Source: Staphylococcus nepalensis (GTDB taxonomy: Bacteria; Bacillota; Bacilli; Staphylococcales; Staphylococcaceae). Taken from it: 64,000 nucleotides of DNA. The stretch spans positions 124,001 to 188,000 of the forward strand of contig NZ_BMCF01000001.1 in the NCBI RefSeq assembly GCF_014635045.1. The letters run 5' to 3'. Made by a program: the position numbers and the translations under genes. Shown here in pieces: positions 18,263 through 27,604 of this stretch (position 1 is the stretch's first letter; every line of letters begins with the position of its first letter). The notes beneath the pieces were generated by a model that was given only the letters and a program-made list of their open reading frames with translations, did no database searches and was not told where the DNA came from.

Positions 18263-18931
18263 ATGATTTATGCTTTAAAAGCAATTACTACAGGAAAAAT
18301 AGAAGACTTGTCTTATAGTTCTAGAAGACCTATGCGTTCAGCACTAAACAAAAAGCCATTTGCTGGTAAAATGTGGTTATCAAAAACAGGTTTTTCTGAA
18401 GATGAACAAGAATATAAAGGGCATGGCGGGCCACATAAAGCGGTTTGCCTATACAGTAAAAAAAATTATGATTTATGGAAAGATGATGTAACAGCATTAC
18501 CTGATTACGCTATGTTTGGTGAAAATTTAACTGTCGAAGACTTAGACGAAAAGAACATTCATTTTGGTGACCAATTCCAATTAGGCAATGCCATCATTGA
18601 AGTATCAGAAATTAGAGAACCTTGTTGGAAAATACAGGAAAAATATAAAATTCCAAATCTGATTCAACGTATGTCTAGTTCTTGTAAGACGGGATGTTAC
18701 TTCAGGGTTCTTAAAGAAGGGTTTGTAGATGAATCCTCTCATCTTGAACTTATAAAATATGGTAATGAAGCTTCCCTGTTGTCCGTTTTTGAACTGAATA
18801 ATATTTATTACAATGACAATAAAAATGCCGATCGCTTAACATATGCTTTAAAAAATCCTTATTTAACAAAAGAAAGACGTCAAAAATTAGAAAAATTTTT
18901 AAAACGTGCTCAAAAACAAAAAAAGGAGTGA
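18263..18931 (+). CDS. MOSC-domain protein (YiiM-like)
   Basis: A 222-residue protein with a MOSC domain over about residues 20-165, the domain that carries sulphur or binds molybdenum cofactor. The likely functional cysteine is in EIREPCWKI, and the family stretch GHGGPHKAVCLYS is near residue 55. A basic C-terminal tail rich in Lys and Arg follows. AGGGGG lies seven bases before the ATG. MOSC proteins such as YiiM help cells tolerate hydroxylated purine analogues; I do not know whether this one does. Its TGA stop lies inside the left arm of its own terminator. Confidence 0.8.
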   Translation: MIYALKAITTGKIEDLSYSSRRPMRSALNKKPFAGKMWLSKTGFSEDEQEYKGHGGPHKAVCLYSKKNYDLWKDDVTALPDYAMFGENLTVEDLDEKNIHFGDQFQLGNAIIEVSEIREPCWKIQEKYKIPNLIQRMSSSCKTGCYFRVLKEGFVDESSHLELIKYGNEASLLSVFELNNIYYNDNKNADRLTYALKNPYLTKERRQKLEKFLKRAQKQKKE

Positions 18932-18980
18932 GGCAAAAAACATATTTTCATAAAATGATTTCTGCCTCATTCCTTAATTT
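18925..18980 (+). terminator. Terminator overlapping the MOSC stop codon
   Basis: GGAGTGAGGCA pairs with TGCCTCATTCC, and the inner arms (CATATTTT / AAAATG) carry the GATTTCTGCC core of the dispersed hairpin family. TTAATTTT follows. Confidence 0.75.
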
Positions 18981-19054
18981 TATCCATATTTGATGCCAAT
19001 CAAATCACAAAGATTTCAGTGTTCATTGTTGGATTATATTTCTGTATTAAATGT

Positions 19055-20068
19055 TTATTTTTCAGAAATTTTGTATGAAGTTTTTGAATAAAATGGTTGA
19101 TTGGCTTCTAAAATCGAAGGCGCGTTTTCACCAAATAGATTAATATCGTTCGGGATAGTTTGCGTTTCAAGCGTAAAACCAGAATGCGCTTTATAAATAT
19201 TAAAGTCACTGTCCCACTCACTTGTATCGTTAAAAGTGAAGATAACTACATTTGGCATATCTGTTTCTAATATTAATTGAAAATGTTTATTTTCAACTTT
19301 CATACCTTGTTTACCGATTTCAAATGGATGATCTATACCACCGTATTGTTGCATTTGCGCTTTAATATCTGGATGCACACTATTAAATATATCTTTGAAT
19401 TGTATTTGGTTTGTATTGAATACACTATCAAGACTAATAGGATCTTGTTTAGCTACAAACTGATTATCATCTAATAAATACATATTTAATTTTGAACTCG
19501 AAATGCTATGATTATCGATAACATTGTTATCTCTATTCAAATTAAAATATACATGATTCATAGGATTAAATATTGTTTTCTCACTAGCCACAGCCTTATA
19601 TTCAATCGTCCATTTATGGTCAACATTATAAGTATGAATCACTTCTAAATCGATATCTCCAGGAAAATAATCATCTGTCTGCTTAATCGTTGTAGTGAAA
19701 ACAATCTTCACTTGGCCTACTTGTTCAAGGATTTCATAATCAAAATAACATTTATCAATACCTTTTAATCCACCATGTATGTTATTTTTTCCGTCATTTG
19801 CATCTAAGTGGTATGTTTTTCCATCTAATTGAAATTTCGCCTCTGCAATACGCCCTCCATACCGGCCTACGGTAGCACCAAAATAAAAAGGGTTTTGTCG
19901 ATAGAATTCGTCAGCCTCTACCACATTCCCTAATACGATGTTATTATCATCATATTTCCAAGACACAATACGCGCGCCATAGTTAGTAAAAACAATCTTA
20001 GTTGCTTCATTGTCTATTTTAATTAAGTCAATACCATTACTTTGTTTTTCTACTTTTGCAAACATCAT
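19055..20068 (-). CDS. galM: Aldose 1-epimerase (galactose mutarotase)
   Basis: A 337-residue cytosolic enzyme of the galactose mutarotase family that interconverts alpha and beta anomers of hexoses. Recognisable stretches are FGATVGRYGGRIA with the conserved Arg, NDGKNNIHGG with the catalytic-region His, MNHVYFNL, and a C-terminal FTLETQTIPN containing the conserved Glu. I chose the ATG at 20068, six bases after GGGAG. A second ATG directly follows, and a TTG one codon upstream is also open. No gal operon genes are beside it. The 439 bases upstream hold no gene. Confidence 0.9.
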   Translation of the reverse strand: MMFAKVEKQSNGIDLIKIDNEATKIVFTNYGARIVSWKYDDNNIVLGNVVEADEFYRQNPFYFGATVGRYGGRIAEAKFQLDGKTYHLDANDGKNNIHGGLKGIDKCYFDYEILEQVGQVKIVFTTTIKQTDDYFPGDIDLEVIHTYNVDHKWTIEYKAVASEKTIFNPMNHVYFNLNRDNNVIDNHSISSSKLNMYLLDDNQFVAKQDPISLDSVFNTNQIQFKDIFNSVHPDIKAQMQQYGGIDHPFEIGKQGMKVENKHFQLILETDMPNVVIFTFNDTSEWDSDFNIYKAHSGFTLETQTIPNDINLFGENAPSILEANQPFYSKTSYKISEK

Positions 20069-20507
20069 CAATTACTCCCTTTCAAGCCAAAACATTATTC
20101 AAATTGAGATTTGGCTTTATCTTGAATAAATTATCACTCATATAAACGCCGTCTCACTAAGTATCTCTAATGAACATCTATTAATCTTAGTCAGCCAGCT
20201 CAATATCACTATTTGCGCCCATCCTAGATTGATTCTTCTATTTAAAGTGAAAGAATAATATTTAACCTATACTTACAAAACCAACAGAAATATTTAACAC
20301 TTGTCAATGATTCCCTCAAACATTGTCCAAATTAAACTTTCTGTTGACTTTTAAAGTTGTTTAAAACCGTATACACAAGCCCTATTCAATTATTCTATAC
20401 TTCTACATTGTAACAATTAAAGCAAATAATTATCTATCATAATCATTAATTCTATCAAATATTATTTGAAATTGTAGTGTTTTTTTAAATTTTTATAAAT
20501 GCATCAT
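20069..20507. other. 439-base stretch without a gene
   Basis: An AT-rich gap between two leftward genes. I see the galM ribosome site and presumably its promoter on the right side of galM. No open frame with a ribosome site, no strong hairpin plus T run and no known riboswitch is visible. It is long for this genome, so a decayed gene or small RNA cannot be excluded. Confidence 0.4.
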
Positions 20508-21746
20508 TTAACTTTTAGTAAAAACACGTTTTATAGATTTCAATAAGCCTTTATCAAAACTTAATATGGTATCTTTATAACTTCTTACCGCAATATAAAG
20601 TAAAATAAATATCATTATAATAGACAAGGCAATACTTACAACGATTTCCCAAGTCATTACATCAGGTGTCGATGCTCGTACAAACATGATAAATGGTGAT
20701 ATCAATGGGATAAAACTTGTAATTTTTGCTAATGTCGTGTCTGGATTGATGACGCTAAATAATGCAATATAAAACGCAATCATGCTAATTAATGTCATTG
20801 GCATGAGTGATTGGTTTATATCCTCAATGCGTGCTGTAATGGAACCTAAAATAGCTGCTAAGATAATATAAGAAAGGATACCTACAATCAATGAAATAAC
20901 ACCAACAATAATTAATTGCACTGTTAATTCATTAGGCTGTATATCGAACCCCTTAAGCATATCTCCAATATCAAATACAAGTATACATAAAATAGCTGCT
21001 GCAACGAAAATAATAATTTGAGTTAGTGCAACAGCAATAACACCAGTCAGTTTAGCTAATATATGCGTAACAGGTGAAACACTTGTTATAATCATTTCAA
21101 TAACACGCGATGTTTTTTCGGTTGCAATTTCCATTGCAACTTGATTGGCATAGTTGATAATAATGAAAAACATTAACATGACACCCGCATATACTATAAC
21201 TGTATTAAATGTTTTTTGGGATTCGCTTAAATTAGATTCATTTGCTTTATCAGAAACGACTTCAGAACTCACTTTGCTTTGAGATTGTAATTGTTTCAAC
21301 TCGTCTTGAGAAAGATTTAAACTAGATGCGGTAAGATTTGTTTGCATAGTTGTTAATGTCGTCTGTAATTTTTGTTCATCTTGTTTTGAAACCGTGTCTT
21401 TACTTAAAATTTTACCCGTAAGTTTATTACTATCATGTAATTGAATGACGTAAGCTTTATCTAACTTTTCATTTTTTACTTGTTGCTGTGCTTGTGCTTC
21501 CGTCACTTGTTTAAATTTTGCTTCTCCATCTAGTTGATTACTTTGGTCTTTAACGGCTTTATAAATTTGGTCTTGGTTTGTTACAACCCCAATGGTATCG
21601 GGTCCATCATCAAATAAATCAACTATTTTATTAATGTTTGCAGCCACCAACATTAAAATAACCACAATAGCAGTAAAAATCATAAATGATTTTGTTTTAA
21701 CTTTACTCTTGTATGTTAGCGAAAAAGTTGCCCAAAATTTACCCAT
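20508..21746 (-). CDS. ABC-2 type permease (NatB-like)
   Basis: A 412-residue membrane protein with the ABC-2 exporter layout: one N-terminal segment (about 20-40), a 140-residue hydrophilic extracellular region rich in Gln and Lys (about 42-180), then about five C-terminal segments. The same arrangement is found in NatB, the membrane half of a sodium exporter in Bacillus. It starts inside the end of the ATPase gene (8-base overlap), so the two form one operon and one transporter. The substrate is unknown. No clear terminator follows its stop. Confidence 0.8.
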   Translation of the reverse strand: MGKFWATFSLTYKSKVKTKSFMIFTAIVVILMLVAANINKIVDLFDDGPDTIGVVTNQDQIYKAVKDQSNQLDGEAKFKQVTEAQAQQQVKNEKLDKAYVIQLHDSNKLTGKILSKDTVSKQDEQKLQTTLTTMQTNLTASSLNLSQDELKQLQSQSKVSSEVVSDKANESNLSESQKTFNTVIVYAGVMLMFFIIINYANQVAMEIATEKTSRVIEMIITSVSPVTHILAKLTGVIAVALTQIIIFVAAAILCILVFDIGDMLKGFDIQPNELTVQLIIVGVISLIVGILSYIILAAILGSITARIEDINQSLMPMTLISMIAFYIALFSVINPDTTLAKITSFIPLISPFIMFVRASTPDVMTWEIVVSIALSIIMIFILLYIAVRSYKDTILSFDKGLLKSIKRVFTKS

Positions 21747-22638
21747 TCACATCACCTACTTTATCAATAAAGATTTCATTTAAAGTTGGCTCAACAACTT
21801 GAAACCTTTTAACAAAACCATATTTTACAACAACTTCATATATTTTTTCCGCAATAGTTTCATCCTCTATGAATGCCTTGATTTCTCTTTTATTGCGTTC
21901 AACTCTCATAACACCAGATATATCGTCTAATTCAGGCATTTCATGATGTGTTTCAACAATCACACTTTTATTTCCGTGATTTGCTTTAACTTCATTAATT
22001 GGCCCTGAAACCACGAGTGCTCCTTTATTAAGGATACAAACATCATCACAAAGTTCTTCTACATGTTCCATCCTATGTGAACTATAAATAATCGTAGTCC
22101 CGCCTTCATTCAAATCTTTTACTGCTTCTTTTAACAATTCAACGTTAACTGGATCCAAACCACTAAAAGGTTCATCTAATATTAATAATTCTGGATTATG
22201 TAACATACTTGCAAGTAGTTGAATTTTTTGTTGATTCCCTTTTGATAATGCCTCAATTTTCTTCCCTCTATTTTCTTCGATATCAAAACGGTTTAACCAA
22301 TAATCAATTGCCTTAGATATCGCTTTGGGTTTCATACCTTTTAACGTAGCTAAATATCTTAGTTCATCTTCTACTTTCATTTTCGGATGTAGTCCTCGTT
22401 CTTCAGGCAAATAACCTATATTGTCATATATCGATTTATCAATCGGCTTATTTTTATATAAAATTTGGCCTTCTGTGACGGGCGTTAATCCAAGTATCAT
22501 TCTGAAAGTCGTCGTTTTACCCGCCCCATTTCTTCCTAAAAATCCTAACATTTTGCCTTGTTCCAAAGTTAGCGATATATCATTAACTGCTGTAAAATTT
22601 TTATATTGTTTCGTAACATGCACTATATTTAAAGCCAT
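21739..22638 (-). CDS. ABC transporter ATPase (NatA-like)
   Basis: A 299-residue ATPase that powers the neighbouring permease. Walker A is GRNGAGKTT near residue 36, the signature is ALSKGNQQKIQ near 135, Walker B is LLILDEPFSGLDP near 155 and the switch His is in IYSSHRMEHV. The C-terminal 80 residues form the accessory domain common in the NatA/DrrA group. I used the ATG at 22638, with AAAGG five bases upstream; a GTG two codons earlier is also open. Divergent from araB. Confidence 0.87.
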   Translation of the reverse strand: MALNIVHVTKQYKNFTAVNDISLTLEQGKMLGFLGRNGAGKTTTFRMILGLTPVTEGQILYKNKPIDKSIYDNIGYLPEERGLHPKMKVEDELRYLATLKGMKPKAISKAIDYWLNRFDIEENRGKKIEALSKGNQQKIQLLASMLHNPELLILDEPFSGLDPVNVELLKEAVKDLNEGGTTIIYSSHRMEHVEELCDDVCILNKGALVVSGPINEVKANHGNKSVIVETHHEMPELDDISGVMRVERNKREIKAFIEDETIAEKIYEVVVKYGFVKRFQVVEPTLNEIFIDKVGDVNG

Positions 22639-22838
22639 AATCACCTTTCCCTCCCTTTAAATTCAAATAATATATACCGATAATAACATTTCACAACTTA
22701 AATATACATTTTAATATGTAATTTAATTCATGTTATGCACATAAAAACAAATATTATTATTGGTCAATTTATTTATACCAAATGCCTACAAATAACATTG
22801 TCTTTACAATGATTTTTGTAAGCACTATCATTGAATTT

Positions 22839-22858
22839 AATAAGTGTTCCCACTTATT
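22839..22858. promoter_or_regulatory. Perfect inverted repeat upstream of araB
   Basis: AATAAGTGTTCCCACTTATT has perfect 8-base arms around TTCC and lies 27 bases before the araB start. A near-cre sequence TGTAAGCACTATCA, with one mismatch at the central CG, lies at 22817-22830. The repeat is a candidate operator; no cognate regulator gene is nearby. Confidence 0.5.
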
Positions 22859-22885
22859 AAAAATGTGTTTGGGAGGTAATGGCAT

Positions 22886-24505
22886 ATGAGTTATAGTATT
22901 GGTATCGATTACGGTACAGCATCTGGTCGTGTGTTTCTAGTAGATACTTCTAATGGTGAAATTATATCGACCTATATTAAAGCATATCCGCATGGCACGA
23001 TTTCTGGTTCGTTAAACGGACGTGATTTACCGCACAATTATTTTTTACAGCATGCTGAAGACTACACCAAGATTCTAGAAGAAGGCGTACAACACGTTTT
23101 AAAAGATGGCAACGTTGATCCTTCAAGTATTATTGGCATTGGTGTTGATTTTACAAGCTGTACTATCGTCTTTTTAGATAATGATTTCAAACCATTACAT
23201 ACACATGAAAATTTGAAAGATAATCCACATGCTTATGTCAAACTCTGGAAGCATCACGGCGCTCAAGAAGAAGCTACGTTTATGAAAGAAGTGAGCGATA
23301 ACCATAACGTTGGTTGGTTAGACTTTTACGGCCATAGCGTCAACAGCGAATGGATGATTCCTAAAATATTAGAGGTTAAACACAAAGCACCTGAAATATT
23401 AGCTCAAAGTGCGTATATTATGGAAGCTGGTGACTATATCGTTAGTTTATTAACGAATAAAAATATTCGCTCAAATTGTGGCATTGGTTTTAAAGGGTTT
23501 TACAGTGAAAAAGATGGCTTCAACTATGCTTTCTTTGAAGCGGTTGATCCAGAATTACCGGCAATTATAAAAAATAAATGTGAAGCGCCCGTAGTAAATA
23601 TTGGGGATAGCGCTGGCAATTTAGCAACTTACTATCAAAAATTATGGGGGTTAGCTGAACATGTCCAAATTTCTCCATATATTATAGACGCACATTCAGG
23701 GGTACTTGGCGTTGGAGCAATTGAGCAAGGCGAATTCACACCAGTTATTGGTACAAGCACTTGTCATCTTATGCTTGATCCTAAACAAGTGTCTATTCCC
23801 GCTATTACCGGTTCAGTAAAGGATGCTATCATCCCTGGCTTATACGCTTATGAAGCAGGCCAACCTGCAGTAGGTGATTTATTTAATTATTCAGCAAGCC
23901 TCGCTCCAAAACATATCGTAGATCAAGCAGAGCAACAAGGTATCTCAACGTTAGAACACCTAGAAAATTTAGCTTCTGATATACCTATTCATAAACAACA
24001 CGTAACCATATTAGATTGGCACAATGGCAACCGCAGTATATTAAGTGATAGTAATCTTACCGGAAGCATCTTTGGTTTAACTTTACAAACACCATTTGCA
24101 ATGATTCATCGTGCGTGTATTGAAGCCACAGCATTTGGCACTAAAATGATTATGCAGCAATTTGAAAAAAATCATATCCCTGTAAATACTGTATACGCAG
24201 CTGGAGGCATTCCAATCAAAAGCAAACTGTTAGTAGATATATATGCAAATGTTCTAAATAAAGACGTCGTCGTTATGGATTCTTCAAATGCTACAGCCTT
24301 AGGCGCAGCAATGCTAGGTGCAAATGTGGGGGGCGCGTATCAATCCCTAAAAGAAACTGTCCATCATATGAAACAACCTGTATATTATCGATTGCAACCT
24401 GACTCTGAAAAAGTCCAACAATATGAAAAATTATTTCAGCGATACAAAGCGCTACACGATTTGTTAGGAAAATCCTATGCTGCCTTATCATATAGAGAAA
24501 ATTAG
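22886..24505 (+). CDS. araB: L-ribulokinase
   Basis: A 539-residue FGGY-family sugar kinase of the AraB type, which phosphorylates ribulose (L- and often D-) on the way into the pentose phosphate pathway. The N-terminal ATP-binding start GIDYGTASGRV is at residues 5-15. GVDFTSCTIVF replaces the usual TSSTP region as expected for AraB. IEATAFGTKMI and YAAGGIPIKS lie in the C-terminal domain. GGGAGG lies seven bases before the ATG. araA and araD are not in the window, so this is an isolated kinase gene; ribulose salvage is as likely as arabinose use. It ends at terminator 24518-24562. Confidence 0.88.
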   Translation: MSYSIGIDYGTASGRVFLVDTSNGEIISTYIKAYPHGTISGSLNGRDLPHNYFLQHAEDYTKILEEGVQHVLKDGNVDPSSIIGIGVDFTSCTIVFLDNDFKPLHTHENLKDNPHAYVKLWKHHGAQEEATFMKEVSDNHNVGWLDFYGHSVNSEWMIPKILEVKHKAPEILAQSAYIMEAGDYIVSLLTNKNIRSNCGIGFKGFYSEKDGFNYAFFEAVDPELPAIIKNKCEAPVVNIGDSAGNLATYYQKLWGLAEHVQISPYIIDAHSGVLGVGAIEQGEFTPVIGTSTCHLMLDPKQVSIPAITGSVKDAIIPGLYAYEAGQPAVGDLFNYSASLAPKHIVDQAEQQGISTLEHLENLASDIPIHKQHVTILDWHNGNRSILSDSNLTGSIFGLTLQTPFAMIHRACIEATAFGTKMIMQQFEKNHIPVNTVYAAGGIPIKSKLLVDIYANVLNKDVVVMDSSNATALGAAMLGANVGGAYQSLKETVHHMKQPVYYRLQPDSEKVQQYEKLFQRYKALHDLLGKSYAALSYREN

Positions 24506-24517
24506 AACTATATAAAT

Positions 24518-24562
24518 AACCAAGTATAGTCAAACTCATTCGTTTGTTATACTTGGTTTTTG
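24518..24562. terminator. Bidirectional terminator
   Basis: AACCAAGTATAGTCAAAC pairs with GTTTGTTATACTTGGTT around CATTC, apart from one mismatch, and a T run follows. It serves araB and the convergent DUF805 gene. Confidence 0.8.
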
Positions 24563-24577
24563 CAGTTATATATTCAT

Positions 24578-25156
24578 TTATTGTTCTTTATATGTTTTAT
24601 CAATCTTAGTATATTGGTTAGCATATTTGTGACTCGGACCATACTTGTTTGTTTTTCGTTCACTATCTAAACAAGCAATCACTAGGAAATAGATACCAAA
24701 TCCTATATAAAATACATAGATTAACACGATAATGATAACATTTACTATATTAGTAGATTCTAAATCTTGAAAGCCAATAATTAGTAATATAATGTATGTA
24801 ATGATTGATACACCTAAATAACTAAGGGGCAGTACCATCGATCTACCTGTATCATGAAATCTTCTGATAAATAAAGCCCAATTGGGTATTAATGTTACTA
24901 ATCCGTAAATAGCAAAATAAATAAAACTAATAAACAAAAAGAGCACACTGCCCATAACTGCACCTTCAGAATGAGATGCAGTGCCAGCTATTAATGCAAT
25001 TAATCCTATAAGATATAAGATACCGCCGGGTATTAGAAAAATGATATGCCATAATACCATATACCAATACTCACTTCTTCGCGCGCGACCTTTAAAATTT
25101 AAATAATTTTTCCAAAACAACTTAAATGCTTCGCCAAATCCGACTTTCCTTTCCAA
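24578..25156 (-). CDS. DUF805 inner-membrane protein
   Basis: A 192-residue membrane protein with four hydrophobic segments. The DUF805 opening is clear: FWKNYLNFKGRARRSEYWYM at about residues 14-33, where a short amphipathic stretch and the FxGRARRSEYW motif precede the first membrane segment. The family motif NWALFIRRFHDTGRS follows near residue 90. The function of the family is unknown. It is a single-gene transcript convergent with araB. Confidence 0.85.
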   Translation of the reverse strand: MERKVGFGEAFKLFWKNYLNFKGRARRSEYWYMVLWHIIFLIPGGILYLIGLIALIAGTASHSEGAVMGSVLFLFISFIYFAIYGLVTLIPNWALFIRRFHDTGRSMVLPLSYLGVSIITYIILLIIGFQDLESTNIVNVIIIVLIYVFYIGFGIYFLVIACLDSERKTNKYGPSHKYANQYTKIDKTYKEQ

Positions 25157-25315
25157 ATGATTCCCTCCGCTCCAAATTCATTTGATATCATTAGTGTTTA
25201 ACTTTATTATAGTCTTGATATGTCTTACTGAATTTTTTCAATATTTAGGCAACTTACATTCCTTATTCTACCAAAGTTTTAACATAGTGATAACACAATT
25301 TTACAAATTTACAAA

Positions 25316-25333
25316 AAGTGTTTAAAAACACTT
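25316..25333. promoter_or_regulatory. Perfect palindrome upstream of the DNA glycosylase
   Basis: AAGTGTTTAAAAACACTT has perfect 8-base arms around a 2-base centre and lies 33 bases before the start of the glycosylase gene, in its promoter region. The AAGTGTT half resembles the araB repeat. Its binding protein is unknown. Confidence 0.45.
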
Positions 25334-25366
25334 AATTTTATAAACTATTAAATGGAGGATTAATAA

Positions 25367-25978
25367 ATGGATTTTTTACAACGTGATACAGTTACTATCG
25401 CTAAAGATTTACTTGGTGTGCGCGTCATTTTCGAGGATGATTTACATACTTTTACTGGCTATATAGTTGAAACAGAAGCGTATGTTGGTCAAAATGACCA
25501 GGCAGCTCACGGATTTAATGGTAAACGAACACCCAAAGTAGAATCTTTATACAAACGTGGAGGTACTATTTACGCTCATGTTATGCATACGCATTTACTC
25601 ATCAATTTCGTTACTCAACTAGAAGATGTACCGGAAGGCGTACTCATACGCGCCATTGAACCAGAAGAAAACATTGAAGTGATGCGTTTAAATAGAAAAA
25701 AAGATGGCTTCGAATTAACAAATGGTCCTGGAAAATGGACAAAGGCATTTAATATACCAAGATATTTAGATGGCGCTCGTTTAAATGAAGGCCGTCTCAA
25801 AATTGATACTAAAAATCGTAAGTATCCTAAACAAATTGAAGCAACACCAAGAATAGGTATCCCGAACAAAGGGGAATGGACACACAAGCCACTTCGTTTT
25901 ATCGTTAAAGGCAATCCTTATGTTTCAAGAATACCGAAACGTTCAACCGTCTCTGCTCAAGAAACTTGGCGTCACTAA
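25367..25978 (+). CDS. DNA-3-methyladenine glycosylase (AAG/MPG family)
   Basis: A 203-residue base-excision repair enzyme of the alkyladenine glycosylase fold that removes alkylated and deaminated purines. Family landmarks are [11 protein letters not shown] near the N-terminus, [18 protein letters not shown] (catalytic Glu and substrate-pocket residues, about residues 31-48), [11 protein letters not shown] and [15 protein letters not shown] lies upstream of the ATG. It is a single gene with a perfect palindrome in its promoter region and a 20-bp perfect terminator stem after it. Confidence 0.92.
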   Translation: MDFLQRDTVTIAKDLLGVRVIFEDDLHTFTGYIVETEAYVGQNDQAAHGFNGKRTPKVESLYKRGGTIYAHVMHTHLLINFVTQLEDVPEGVLIRAIEPEENIEVMRLNRKKDGFELTNGPGKWTKAFNIPRYLDGARLNEGRLKIDTKNRKYPKQIEATPRIGIPNKGEWTHKPLRFIVKGNPYVSRIPKRSTVSAQETWRH

Positions 25979-25980
25979 CC

Positions 25981-26028
25981 AATAGGTACAGTATCAATCA
26001 AAATGAACTGATTGATACTGTACCTATT
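25981..26028. terminator. Bidirectional terminator with perfect 20-bp stem
   Basis: AATAGGTACAGTATCAATCA pairs perfectly with its reverse complement around an 8-base loop. It serves the glycosylase and the convergent NhaC-family gene. Confidence 0.85.
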
Positions 26029-26048
26029 TAATATTTCATTTTTATTTA

Positions 26049-27377
26049 TTATTGTAATGTCTTTTTATCTTTATCAAGTAAACCAAATTGAATTGTAATT
26101 ACTGTACAAATAACTAATACCACTGGATAAAATGTGTATTTTAAAACTTCTATATAAGACACATCCCCATACTGCTCAACCATTAACATGCCACTATCGT
26201 GAGGTAATAACATTAAAGCAGAACAAGCAAATATATCTAATAAACTAGCCATGCGTTTAGGTGGCACTTTATATTCATCACCAATTTCTTTAGCGATCGG
26301 AGCAGAAATAATAATCGCTAATGTATTGTGTGATAAAGCTGCAGAAAGTACACCAGACATTAAACTAATTACATATTCAGCACTTTTACGTCCTCTTGCC
26401 TTCTCTTTCATTGTTTTAATAATCCAGTCAATACCACCATAATATCGAATCAATGCAACAAGTCCCGAAACTAGGAAAGCTACTAGAAAAATAAGGAACA
26501 TACTTTCCATACCTTCACCAATTGCTTTAGTGAATTGGAACACACCTAAATTTCCTTGAACCATTCCTAGCATCCCAGCCATGACAATACCAATAATCAG
26601 CACTAATATAACGTCTAAGCCTACTATTGCAGCTACAAGCACAAATAAATAAGGCAAAATATTAATAAAATTAAAGCTTAAATCACCTTCAACTTTGCCT
26701 GTGCCACCAACAAACGCATAAATAATTGCTGTGATAAGTGCTGCAGGTACAGCAATCAATACGTTCATCTTGAATTTATCTTTCATTTTGGCACCCACCC
26801 CATTGGTAGCTGCTATGGTTGTATCGGAAATAATCGATAAATTATCACCAAAATAAGCACCAGCTATGACAGCTGCGCCCGCTGCTGCCACACTTAGATC
26901 TGCGCCTTGTGCCACAGCAACACCAACAGGTATAAAAGCAGCTTGTGCACCAGTCGATGTACCTAGTGTCAACGCAGCAAAACCACTCATAATAAATATA
27001 CCAGGTATAAGTAAACTAGGAGGAATAACTGAAAGCCCCATATTTACCATAGCTTCTTTGCCGCCCATTTCAGACGTAACAGTAGAAAAAGCACCAGCTA
27101 ATAACAGAATTAAACCTAAGTTAACAATACCTGAGTTTCCTGCATGTTCTGTGAATATCTCTACTTTTTTAGTAAATTTAGTTTTTCTATCATAGCATGT
27201 CCAGGCGATGATGATACCTATAAAAATAGCCACATGTCTCGGCAATTGATCAAAAGCATTTTCTTTTCCCATCATTGTAAATGTAATACCGACACCAATA
27301 TATAAACCTAAAAATATAACTAATGGCAGAAGCGCTAAAGCACCGTATTGCTTGTCACTTCTATTCTTTTCCTGCAT
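26049..27377 (-). CDS. Second NhaC-family transporter
   Basis: A 442-residue membrane protein with about eleven hydrophobic segments, a paralogue of the transporter at 3786-5075. Shared blocks are LTLGTSTGAQAAFIPVGVAVA and GAYFGDNLSIISDTTIAATNG. I chose the ATG at 27377 (MQEKNRSDKQ), eight bases after AAGGAG; the frame stays open for 65 codons upstream but without family similarity. No riboswitch or other leader structure precedes it, unlike its paralogue. The annotation Na+/H+ antiporter is family-based; ion or amino-acid substrate is unproven. Confidence 0.82.
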   Translation of the reverse strand: MQEKNRSDKQYGALALLPLVIFLGLYIGVGITFTMMGKENAFDQLPRHVAIFIGIIIAWTCYDRKTKFTKKVEIFTEHAGNSGIVNLGLILLLAGAFSTVTSEMGGKEAMVNMGLSVIPPSLLIPGIFIMSGFAALTLGTSTGAQAAFIPVGVAVAQGADLSVAAAGAAVIAGAYFGDNLSIISDTTIAATNGVGAKMKDKFKMNVLIAVPAALITAIIYAFVGGTGKVEGDLSFNFINILPYLFVLVAAIVGLDVILVLIIGIVMAGMLGMVQGNLGVFQFTKAIGEGMESMFLIFLVAFLVSGLVALIRYYGGIDWIIKTMKEKARGRKSAEYVISLMSGVLSAALSHNTLAIIISAPIAKEIGDEYKVPPKRMASLLDIFACSALMLLPHDSGMLMVEQYGDVSYIEVLKYTFYPVVLVICTVITIQFGLLDKDKKTLQ

Positions 27378-27509
27378 AATACTTCTCCTTATTATTATCG
27401 TCATTTTATATGGCTTACAGTATATCAAAAAAGTGACTAAGACAGAAATATTAAAATTTAAATTGCTTTTTATTCCTATATATATAATAAGTGTTAAACC
27501 TTTAAGCAA

Positions 27510-27556
27510 TGTAAAAAGCGGAACAATGAAATCTAAATATGATTTCTGTTCCGCTC
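27510..27556 (-). terminator. Terminator of the padR operon
   Basis: On the minus strand AGCGGAACAGAAATC pairs with GATTTCATTGTTCCGCT and is followed by TTTTTAC. It carries the AGAAATC core of the dispersed hairpin family. Confidence 0.8.
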
Positions 27557-27604
27557 TTGTTGACTTATACAAACTATTTTTCTAACTATTAATTAACTTT
27601 TCAT

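Noticed and set aside
26251..27195. Plus-strand frames opposite the second NhaC gene
   Set aside because: They are antisense shadows of a membrane-protein gene; no ribosome sites and low-complexity Ala/Pro content.
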